This document shows, piece by piece, positions 1 to 6,953 of a stretch of DNA of 64,000 bases (position 1 is its first letter; every line of letters starts with the position of its first letter). The DNA comes from an uncultured Oscillospiraceae bacterium (GTDB taxonomy: Bacteria; Bacillota; Clostridia; Oscillospirales; Ruminococcaceae): positions 140,666 to 204,665 of the forward strand of contig CASGAN010000003.1 in the NCBI GenBank assembly GCA_949299455.1. The letters run 5' to 3'. A program made the position numbers and the translations under genes. Below the pieces are notes generated by a model. It did no database searches and had not been told where the DNA came from. It worked only from the letters and a program-made list of their open reading frames with translations.

Positions 1-945
1 TTGCCGCTTCAGGAAAGCGCGCTGTTTTCCCGCGTGCTGTATGCCTCGTCCGCGTCGTTTAACGCGCAGTACGCCAATGCATCCAAACAGTCCCTCGATG
101 AGGTATTCTTACAGCCGCTCACTGTACTCAACACACTGATAAGCGAGCCGCTTACTTCCTATGACTGCATCTTTTTTTCAAACTTCGATCCGTTTCTGCG
201 TCTGATTGCCTGTGTCTACTACAGTGCACCCTGCGACTTTTTCTGCTATGAGGACGGGTTTTCTTCATATGTGATTTCGTTTTTAAACCCAAAGCGCGCC
301 GTTATCAACACGCATCCGCAGGCAGTGAAGATCAGCGAAAAACTGCGCGCATTTTATCTGTTTGAACCGACACTTGCCATGCGGGGTGATTCCGTTGCAA
401 ACCGGCGGATTCCAACCATTGATCCGCAGAATCATTCGTTTGTCGCACTGTTAAACCGGATTTTTTCATATACGCCGCCGGCATCTTTTCCCGATTTTTT
501 GTTTTTGGAGCAGTCATTTCGCGCAGAACGGATTCAAACAAACGATGCAGAACTGATGGCAATGTGCAAGCAATTCACCTCCCCGCACCGTTTTTTTATC
601 AAACCGCACCCGCGCTGTCAGGATGACATGTTCTATCCGGCACGGCTCTTTTCCGGATCTGCGCCCATCGAGCTGTATCTCTTAAACGGAATGCACAAGC
701 ACACCACGCTTTTAACCGTCTGTTCAAACGGTGCGCTGTCCGGCCGGATTGCGCTGGGCATGCAAAACGAAATCGTACTGCTATATAAACTCTTTTCCGG
801 CAAAGTGCTCTGGAAAGAGGACGACGTATTAAAACGATATCTGCGCGCGTTTACCCGGCGATTTCCGGATGCACACTGTCATGTGCCAGACACATCCCAT
901 GAACTTTTTGATATCCTGCGCGTATTAGGAGGAAACAATGAGTAA
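1..945 (+). CDS. Sialyltransferase-like glycosyltransferase, 5' end probably cut by the window
   Basis: The reading frame is open from the first base and no ribosome binding site is visible, so the true N terminus probably lies outside the window. The protein shows the three motifs shared by bacterial sialyl- and polysialyltransferases (GT38/GT52-like): an acidic D/E-D/E-G motif (CYEDGFSSY, about residue 80), an HP motif (FIKPHPR, about residue 200) and a later serine-containing motif (CSNGALSGRIAL, about residue 240). Enzymes with these motifs move a CMP-activated acidic sugar onto a surface glycan. It overlaps the next glycosyltransferase by 8 bases, and a CMP-sugar synthetase gene lies two genes downstream, which fits a CMP-sugar donor. 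The family is inferred from motifs only; donor and acceptor are unknown. Confidence 0.6.
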   Translation: MPLQESALFSRVLYASSASFNAQYANASKQSLDEVFLQPLTVLNTLISEPLTSYDCIFFSNFDPFLRLIACVYYSAPCDFFCYEDGFSSYVISFLNPKRAVINTHPQAVKISEKLRAFYLFEPTLAMRGDSVANRRIPTIDPQNHSFVALLNRIFSYTPPASFPDFLFLEQSFRAERIQTNDAELMAMCKQFTSPHRFFIKPHPRCQDDMFYPARLFSGSAPIELYLLNGMHKHTTLLTVCSNGALSGRIALGMQNEIVLLYKLFSGKVLWKEDDVLKRYLRAFTRRFPDAHCHVPDTSHELFDILRVLGGNNE

Positions 946-2671
946 AGAAGTTTTGGTTTCGGTCGTGATTCCCGTCTATGAGGTGGAGGACTATCTTGCG
1001 CGCGCGATTGATTCCGTGCTTGCACAAACGCTTTCCTCCATCGAAATCATCTTAGTCGATGACGGCAGCACCGACGACAGTGCACAAATCTGTGACGAAT
1101 ACGCCGCGCGCTATCCCGACACAATCCGCGTCGTACACAAGCAAAACGAAGGACTCGGGCTTGCACGCAATACGGGTGCCGCGCTTGCACGCGGAAAATA
1201 TCTGGCATTTATTGATTCGGACGATACAATTGACCCTACGATGTACGCATCCATGGCAGCGGCCGCAGAGGAAAACGGCTGCGATGTCGTGATGTGCGAC
1301 GTCATGATTCACTATGTGGCAGAAGACAAAACGACGGTCGTTTCGTCCTATCCGTCACAGACGGTCGATCTGTGCGACTATATCGCAAACGGCAACAACA
1401 TCACCTACAGCGTCAACAAGCTGTTTCTGCGCGAGTGGTTTTCCTCGTTTGCATACGAAAAAATGCTGTTTGAAGATATCGCCCTGATTCCCGCCGCCAT
1501 GACCCACTGCCGCACGCTCGGTTATGTCGCTGAACCGTTTTATCACTACTACCGCCGGCCGAATACGCTTTCCACCACGGTACAGGGTGCACTCGGCGAT
1601 GTAGTCGTGGCATTCAAGCTGTTTTTGTCCCGATGCAATCCCGTTTTCCGCGAAGAGGCGGTATACTGTGCGGCGCGTCAGATTTACTGGAATATGATGC
1701 AGTCGCGCGTGCTGTTAAAGGCCGATTTTATCACGCTGTTACACGAATACGAAGCCGATTTTTTGAAAAACAGCTATATCCGGCAGGATAAGACGATTTC
1801 CCGTCTGCTCCCGTTTTGCAGTGAACCGGTCATTCCGGAACGATTTTTGTGCGTCCATCTGTTCCGTCCGCTTCCCGACGATTTCCTGCCCACACTGACG
1901 GAAACATTCCCCCGTGCTTCCATTGTGCAGGCGGATGAACGGATTTTAAGCGCCATTCCCCTGCCCGAATCGGTACAGCACGCACTCGACACAGGGAATA
2001 TCTCCTTTGCGGAGGAATATGTATCGCTCTATCTGCTGTACCGGCTGGGCGGCATTGTGTTAACACCTGAAACCCGCGCACAGCTTACGCTCAAAACACT
2101 GCGCACGCTGCGTGTTTTCTTCGGTTTTTCGTCGGAAGAAACACTGTTCACCGGCTGTTTCGGTGCACTCAAAGGTCATTATGTCATCCGGATGCTCCTT
2201 GACAGTTATAACTCACCGAGTATCGTAAATACCGCCTGTCTGCCGCTTGCAAACCGGCTGCGCGATCTGCTGACCGTTCAGTTCGGGCTGCGCTTAAACG
2301 GAAGAAAGCAGCTTCTGCACAAGGAAATTTCCGTCCTTCTCCCGAGTGTGCTTGCCTATGACATGCAGGACGGTGAAAACTGTGCAAAACGCGCCGACAT
2401 CAAAGTCCCCGACGGCTATGAATGTGTAAGCCACGAAGCACTTGCCTTTTGGTCTGCACGCATCCTCGAAAACTGGAATTTATACAAATCCCTCCGGGAT
2501 GCACGCCCCGGCACTCCGACGCCAACACCTGCACCGCCATCACCACGCGGCGGAATCAGTGAAGCAGAGCTTGCCGCACACATCCGGCAGGTGATGGATA
2601 ACTATGAGCAATCCACAAGCTGGCGTATCACAAAGCCGCTGCGTGCACTTGCAAATCTATTCAGAAAGTGA
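938..2671 (+). CDS. Two-domain glycosyltransferase: GT2 head with degenerate GT32-like segment
   Basis: Residues 1 to about 220 are a classic GT-A family 2 domain: SVVIPVYEVEDYL at the start, the nucleotide-binding VDDGSTDDS, and the DXD-type FIDSDD near residue 95. Residues about 280-500 resemble the GT32/OCH1-like fold around EEYVSLYLLYRLGGI, but where that family normally has an acidic D-x-D the sequence reads LTPE, so this half may be inactive or only bind glycan. A proline/threonine-rich linker (about 525-540) leads to a C-terminal STSWRITKPLR tail of a kind often seen in capsule glycosyltransferases. The start overlaps the preceding stop by 8 bases and follows AGGAGG. It probably extends a cell-surface polysaccharide at the inner face of the membrane. 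Confidence 0.75.
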   Translation: MSKEVLVSVVIPVYEVEDYLARAIDSVLAQTLSSIEIILVDDGSTDDSAQICDEYAARYPDTIRVVHKQNEGLGLARNTGAALARGKYLAFIDSDDTIDPTMYASMAAAAEENGCDVVMCDVMIHYVAEDKTTVVSSYPSQTVDLCDYIANGNNITYSVNKLFLREWFSSFAYEKMLFEDIALIPAAMTHCRTLGYVAEPFYHYYRRPNTLSTTVQGALGDVVVAFKLFLSRCNPVFREEAVYCAARQIYWNMMQSRVLLKADFITLLHEYEADFLKNSYIRQDKTISRLLPFCSEPVIPERFLCVHLFRPLPDDFLPTLTETFPRASIVQADERILSAIPLPESVQHALDTGNISFAEEYVSLYLLYRLGGIVLTPETRAQLTLKTLRTLRVFFGFSSEETLFTGCFGALKGHYVIRMLLDSYNSPSIVNTACLPLANRLRDLLTVQFGLRLNGRKQLLHKEISVLLPSVLAYDMQDGENCAKRADIKVPDGYECVSHEALAFWSARILENWNLYKSLRDARPGTPTPTPAPPSPRGGISEAELAAHIRQVMDNYEQSTSWRITKPLRALANLFRK

Positions 2672-2681
2672 GGAAAAAACC

Positions 2682-3428
2682 ATGCAATCTGCGGTCATCA
2701 TTCCGGCACGCGCAAACTCCACCCGTTTTAAAAACAAGCCGCTTGCCGATTTATGCGGCAAACCGATGATCTGGTGGGTGTATCACCGCGCAATCAAAGC
2801 CAAGCGTCCCACCTATGTCTATGTTGCAACCGACAGCCAGGAAATCGCCGAAGTCTGCCACGCGTTTTCGATTCCGACGATTCTCACATCACCCGATCTT
2901 CAAACGAGCACTGAACGCATCTATGAAGCATCCAAATCTGTCCCTGCCGATTTTTATGTCTGCGTAAACGGTGATGAACCGCTCATTTCACCTGACTTGA
3001 TCGACCGGATCATTCCCGATTCGCCGCCGGACACGTTTTTTGTATCGAATCTCATGACTGCCGTGCATTCTCCGGCAGAAGTCGTCGACGAATCGAATAT
3101 CAAGGTGGTGACGGACACAAATCAAAACGCGCTGCTTTTCTCCCGCAGTCCGATTCCCCATCCAAAGGCAAGTCTTTCGTTTTCGTACTACAAGCATTTA
3201 GGCATTTTGGGTTACACAAAAGAATCGCTCCGCTTTTTTGCCGAAACGAAAAAAGGGCCGCTCGAAGCGGTCGAGGATATCAACGAACTGCGCTTTTTGG
3301 AATACGGAAAACCGGTTCATATGATCGCAGTGGAAGCCACCACACTGTCCGTCGACACACCGAAAGATCTTGATTATGTGCGCGAGGTGCTGCGCGACGC
3401 ACTGCAAAAAGGAGAGGTGATCGTTTGA
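2682..3428 (+). CDS. KdsB-like CMP-ulosonic acid synthetase (cytidylyltransferase)
   Basis: A 248-residue protein, the usual length for 3-deoxy-manno-octulosonate cytidylyltransferase. It has the N-terminal nucleotide-binding signature IIPARANSTRFKNKPL, VNGDEPLI near residue 95 where the family has QGDEP, and the C-terminal DTPKDLDYVRE. The family activates a 2-keto-3-deoxy sugar acid with CTP to give the CMP-sugar and pyrophosphate. The ATG at 2682 is chosen because GTGAGGAAAAA lies just upstream and the length then matches the family; the frame stays open further upstream inside the GT2 gene. No lipid A genes are seen here, so the substrate may be Kdo-like or another ulosonic acid for a surface glycan. 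The stop overlaps the following TTG start. Confidence 0.8.
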   Translation: MQSAVIIPARANSTRFKNKPLADLCGKPMIWWVYHRAIKAKRPTYVYVATDSQEIAEVCHAFSIPTILTSPDLQTSTERIYEASKSVPADFYVCVNGDEPLISPDLIDRIIPDSPPDTFFVSNLMTAVHSPAEVVDESNIKVVTDTNQNALLFSRSPIPHPKASLSFSYYKHLGILGYTKESLRFFAETKKGPLEAVEDINELRFLEYGKPVHMIAVEATTLSVDTPKDLDYVREVLRDALQKGEVIV

Positions 3429-4951
3429 GTATCCAGATTTTAGACTGCACGCTTCGTGACGGCGGCTATGTAAACGACTGGCGTTTTTCAAAAAAGACAA
3501 CTGCCGCCATTTTGGAAAAGCTCGCCTGCGCAGACATCGACATCATTGAATGCGGATTTTTAACCGATTCGCCGCACGACAGCGAATGCACGCTGTTTTC
3601 TTCGCCGGCAGAAATTTATTCGCTTCTGCCCAAACTGCCGCACCGCGCGATGTTTGTCGCAATGATTGCGATGGGAGAGCATGCACTTTCTCCTGACAAA
3701 CTGCCTCCGTGCGATCCAAACGGCATCACGGGTATTCGGCTCACCTTTCACAAAGATGAGATCGACCGCGCAGTCGAATGGGCAGCATGGATTCAGCAAA
3801 AGGGATACCGCGTATTCATGCAGCCGGTCGGCACCGTGTTTTATTCGGATTTGGAGCTTCTTTCCTTGGTCGAGCGCATGAATGAACTTTCCCCCTATGC
3901 ATTTTACATTGTCGACACGCTCGGCAGCATGTATCGAAACGATGTATCGCATCGGTTTTATCTCATTGACAAAAACTTAAACGAATCGATTCATATCGGG
4001 TTTCACGGACACAACAACTTGCAGCTTGCATTTTCAAACGCGCAGATCCTCGGCAAAATTCAGACAAAACGTACGCTGATTCTCGATGCCTCTGTCTACG
4101 GTATGGGCCGCGGTGCGGGCAATCTGCCGACCGAACTCATCACGCAGTATATCAACGAAAATATTGTCACCCGATACGATGTCACAAAAGTGATGGATAT
4201 CTACGATGAATACATTGCCGACATCCGAAAACAGCACGAATGGGGATACTCTATGGCATATCACATCGCGGCCAGTCACGTCTGTCATCCGAACTACGCC
4301 TCGTACCTGCTTGGTAAACAGACGCTCACCATCAAGGATATTGACGCAATTATCCGCCGGATTCCCGCAGCCGATAAAATGCTGTTTGACCGCGCGCTGA
4401 TTGAACAGCTGTACGTTTCGTTTCAAAATAAGACGATTGATGACCGCGATGCTGTAAAAGCACTTTCGCAGAAAATCGGTGGCCGCCCGCTTTTGCTGCT
4501 CTCACCGCAGTTCAGCGATACAGATGCAGGCGGCGAGGTTCAAACGCTGATTGAACAAGTGTCGCCGTTTATCATTTCGGTTCATTTTGTAACCGGTAAA
4601 ATAAAAACCGACGCCTGCTTTTTCAGCAATCATAAGCGGCTTGATCAGATGAATGCCGATCTGACCGCATTTTCTGATACGATGCTGATTGTCACCTCAA
4701 ACCTGACGCCGCCGGCACGGCCGCATACCATTGTTGCAGATTATGTACACTGCCGCAACGAAGATCCGCTTGCGGCCGATAATGCCGGACTGATGCTGTT
4801 AACACTGCTTTCCCGATGCGGTGTGCGTGAAGTATTCTGCGCCGGATTTGATGATTTTTCTGCGCGTGTACATTCAAATGCACGTACGGAAGCGATTGCG
4901 TCCGCACTCGAAAAAATCAAACAGCATCTCACGGTGCACCTGCTCGCATAA
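3425..4951 (+). CDS. HMGL/DmpG-type aldolase with an extra C-terminal domain
   Basis: Residues 1 to about 290 are an HMGL-like TIM-barrel aldolase: ILDCTLRDGGYVND at the N terminus, the metal-binding HGHNN near residue 198 and the glycine-rich YGMGRGAGNL near 225. The family includes 4-hydroxy-2-oxovalerate aldolases, which make or break C-C bonds with pyruvate. About 160 further residues form a separate alpha/beta domain that I cannot assign. The start is TTG at 3425, set by AAAGGAGAGGTGA upstream and sharing TTGA with the stop of the cytidylyltransferase, so the two are translationally coupled. That coupling suggests it makes, or trims, the keto-sugar acid that the neighbour activates. A terminator follows directly. 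Confidence 0.75.
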   Translation: MSIQILDCTLRDGGYVNDWRFSKKTTAAILEKLACADIDIIECGFLTDSPHDSECTLFSSPAEIYSLLPKLPHRAMFVAMIAMGEHALSPDKLPPCDPNGITGIRLTFHKDEIDRAVEWAAWIQQKGYRVFMQPVGTVFYSDLELLSLVERMNELSPYAFYIVDTLGSMYRNDVSHRFYLIDKNLNESIHIGFHGHNNLQLAFSNAQILGKIQTKRTLILDASVYGMGRGAGNLPTELITQYINENIVTRYDVTKVMDIYDEYIADIRKQHEWGYSMAYHIAASHVCHPNYASYLLGKQTLTIKDIDAIIRRIPAADKMLFDRALIEQLYVSFQNKTIDDRDAVKALSQKIGGRPLLLLSPQFSDTDAGGEVQTLIEQVSPFIISVHFVTGKIKTDACFFSNHKRLDQMNADLTAFSDTMLIVTSNLTPPARPHTIVADYVHCRNEDPLAADNAGLMLLTLLSRCGVREVFCAGFDDFSARVHSNARTEAIASALEKIKQHLTVHLLA

Positions 4952-4955
4952 AAAG

Positions 4956-4987
4956 AGCCGGCGAAACGTCGTTTCGCCGGCTTTTAT
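4956..4987. terminator. Bidirectional intrinsic terminator between convergent genes
   Basis: A perfect 12-bp stem (4956-4967 with 4971-4982, loop 3) is flanked by A-rich and T-rich runs, so it can stop the aldolase transcript from the left and the fibre-operon/AP2 transcript from the right. Confidence 0.9.
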
Positions 4988-4989
4988 TT

Positions 4990-5655
4990 TTATTCTGTCT
5001 GCAGTGTATCAGCCTGCTGCATTTTCTGCTGATAGGATTCCAAAAAGGTTCCAAAATATTCGGCTTCTGCCTTTTTTCTGGCGGCAACCGCCTTTTCAAG
5101 CGAATCATACCGGCCAAGATAATACCGTTTCCCACGGAATGTCAGGCGCGACGCCCATTTATTCGTTTGCTTATCATAGTAAACGCCGACAATTCCGCTG
5201 CTGTTTGTACTCGTTTGTTTAATATTCGTGATACGCGAGAGCTGTGTTCCCTCCACATATCCGGCGGCTTTGCGCATCTTTTCGATTTTCTCCTCGCTCA
5301 AACAGCCGCAGCTGCGCGTTGTTCCCGAGGTAAGCGTATCCATCTGCACAAGCACAATGTTTCCGCAGTCGCACCGGCATCGCCAAAGCGGGACACGCCG
5401 ACCGCCGCGCATTGCCGTTTCATTCGTTTTCTCCAAAACGGTCAGCTTTCCGAATTTTTTGCCGAGATACGGGTTCACGCGCCGGCATCCGCAGCTTACA
5501 TTGTGCCCTCTTGTCAGATTGTTCGCAGCAACATCAATCATGTTCCCACAGTCGCACCGGCAAGTCCAATACACACGCGGATAGTCTTTTTGCGCGCGGT
5601 GCAGTACAGTCAGCATGCCAAACCGTTTTCCGGTCAGATCACAAAGCTTTGCCAT
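4990..5655 (-). CDS. AP2-domain protein with two CxCxCG zinc-ribbon-like repeats
   Basis: 221 residues. Two similar N-terminal units (about 1-60 and 63-120) each carry a CRCDCGN stretch followed by an SCGC pair, looking like two short zinc ribbons. The C-terminal part (about 140-200: GIVGVYYDKQTNKWASRLTFRGKRYYLGRYDSLEKAV is its span) matches the plant-type AP2/ERF DNA-binding fold that in bacteria is common beside homing endonucleases, phages and integrases. No nuclease domain is visible. The start has AAGGAGG 7 bases upstream. It lies 56 bp after the last fibre gene with no terminator between, so it may be co-transcribed with that operon. It could be a remnant of a homing element or a regulator. 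Confidence 0.75.
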   Translation of the reverse strand: MAKLCDLTGKRFGMLTVLHRAQKDYPRVYWTCRCDCGNMIDVAANNLTRGHNVSCGCRRVNPYLGKKFGKLTVLEKTNETAMRGGRRVPLWRCRCDCGNIVLVQMDTLTSGTTRSCGCLSEEKIEKMRKAAGYVEGTQLSRITNIKQTSTNSSGIVGVYYDKQTNKWASRLTFRGKRYYLGRYDSLEKAVAARKKAEAEYFGTFLESYQQKMQQADTLQTE

Positions 5656-5711
5656 TCACACCGCCTCCTTATACATCCGTCTTTTTGAATATGTATGCAT
5701 CAAACACGCAT

Positions 5712-6380
5712 TTATTGCTCTTTGGGCAGCTCGTCCTCCTGTTTTCTCTTTCTGTACAAAAACAGAAGCACTCCAGTCAAAATGACTGCGGCAGCCGCAA
5801 ATCCGATCCACAAGTACGAAAGTATGCCAAGATCATCGTTTGTGTCCGGCTGTCCTTCCACAGGAATTTCTTCCACCTTGAATTCCCATCCGAGCACACC
5901 CACAGCATCCTCAAATGATGTATCAAGCGTAATCGGTACATCGAGTGTCAGCGTCAGATCCGTTTTGGCACCCGACGCATAGGTACCCAGACACACCCAG
6001 TCGGTGAGCGATGCTGTTTCATTTGCCGGTGCCGAGAACAACGGATCATCATTGTGGGTGACAGTCAGATTCAGATGCGATAAAAACGCTTCACTGTCCT
6101 CTTTTGCGCCGATTGACCGCAGATATACTTTTACATTGACTTTTTTGGATACATCATTTTGAATCGTAATCTTCTGTGTCAGCGAATCTCCCGGCATCAC
6201 ACCTTTGAAATTATCAAACAAGTCTGTCGGAGAATAATCGCTGCCGGGTGCAAAGATAAATTCCTGTGCATCACCGTCATAAAACACTGCTGCATCTGCT
6301 GCAAATACGGGAACCGCCGCGCTCACGGCAAGCGCCAGCGTAAGAACAACAGAAAAAATCAGTTTTCTCATTCGTTTCAT
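5712..6380 (-). CDS. Membrane-anchored surface protein ending the fibre operon
   Basis: 222 residues. An ordinary Sec signal peptide (about 1-28, ending PVFAADA) precedes a beta-rich extracellular region, a short linker containing GQPDTND, one strong transmembrane helix (about 184-208) and a basic tail YRKRKQ. The N-terminal region after the signal (PGDSLTQKITIQNDVSKKVNVKVYLR) resembles the beta-sandwich of TasA/camelysin-type proteins. The tail order, short motif then helix then positive residues, imitates a sorting signal, although no canonical LPXTG is present. It lies 3 bases after the preceding SipW-type gene. A reasonable role is attachment of the secreted fibre to the cell surface; this is inference from layout. 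Confidence 0.65.
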   Translation of the reverse strand: MKRMRKLIFSVVLTLALAVSAAVPVFAADAAVFYDGDAQEFIFAPGSDYSPTDLFDNFKGVMPGDSLTQKITIQNDVSKKVNVKVYLRSIGAKEDSEAFLSHLNLTVTHNDDPLFSAPANETASLTDWVCLGTYASGAKTDLTLTLDVPITLDTSFEDAVGVLGWEFKVEEIPVEGQPDTNDDLGILSYLWIGFAAAAVILTGVLLFLYRKRKQEDELPKEQ

Positions 6381-6383
6381 CTC

Positions 6384-6953
6384 TTACGCCCCCTCATTCT
6401 TGATGTTTCCATCCGCATCAACCGAAACGCCCCATGCCTCAGTCACTGCCTTCGCCGGTTCGCTCTGGATGGCTTCCGCCAAAACCTCAAGTACCTGACC
6501 GTCTTTTAACCGATAACTTTCAATCAGCTCCGGTGTAAAACCGTTTGCCACAACCGGCGCTTTGCAATAGTAATATGCACCGATTTTCACCCAGTCAGTC
6601 AGATTGAGGTCTTTATCTTGAGGCAGTTCACCTGCGCCGCCGACGATCGTATCGCCCTCTTTGTTATAACTCACCAGACGCACACGGATATATGCCGGAA
6701 TATCGGACGTATTTTGAATACGTACATTCTCTTTGAGTCCGGATTCCGAATCAAAATTCTCATCCACCTTACACGAAACCTGGCTTGGGTCAAAGGTATT
6801 GACAACCGGGTTCGTTTCTGCTGTCAGCCATGCAATCGTTGCACCGACGGTACCAATCACCAGCACAAGAGCGGCACACAGCGCGATCAGCTTTTTGCCG
6901 GTCATCCGTTTTCTGCGTTTGATCCGCACATGATTTGTTTCATACAATAACAT
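6384..6953 (-). CDS. TasA/camelysin-like protein with SipW-type signal peptide
   Basis: 189 residues. The N-terminal hydrophobic segment ends GTVGATIAWLTAETNPVVNTF, the hallmark of SipW-dependent secretion (A-[YW]-[FL]-T near the cleavage site). It continues as a beta-rich domain with ENVRIQNTSDIPAYIRVRL, the recurring N-x-[GS]-[DN]-x-P-A-Y/F-[VI]-R motif of this family. The start at 6953 is chosen over an internal ATG at 6905 because AAGGAGGGG lies 8 bases upstream of 6953 and nothing comparable precedes the internal one. Its ATG overlaps the stop of the VWA gene as TAATG, so translation is probably coupled. It is a likely fibre or matrix subunit. Confidence 0.8.
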   Translation of the reverse strand: MLLYETNHVRIKRRKRMTGKKLIALCAALVLVIGTVGATIAWLTAETNPVVNTFDPSQVSCKVDENFDSESGLKENVRIQNTSDIPAYIRVRLVSYNKEGDTIVGGAGELPQDKDLNLTDWVKIGAYYYCKAPVVANGFTPELIESYRLKDGQVLEVLAEAIQSEPAKAVTEAWGVSVDADGNIKNEGA

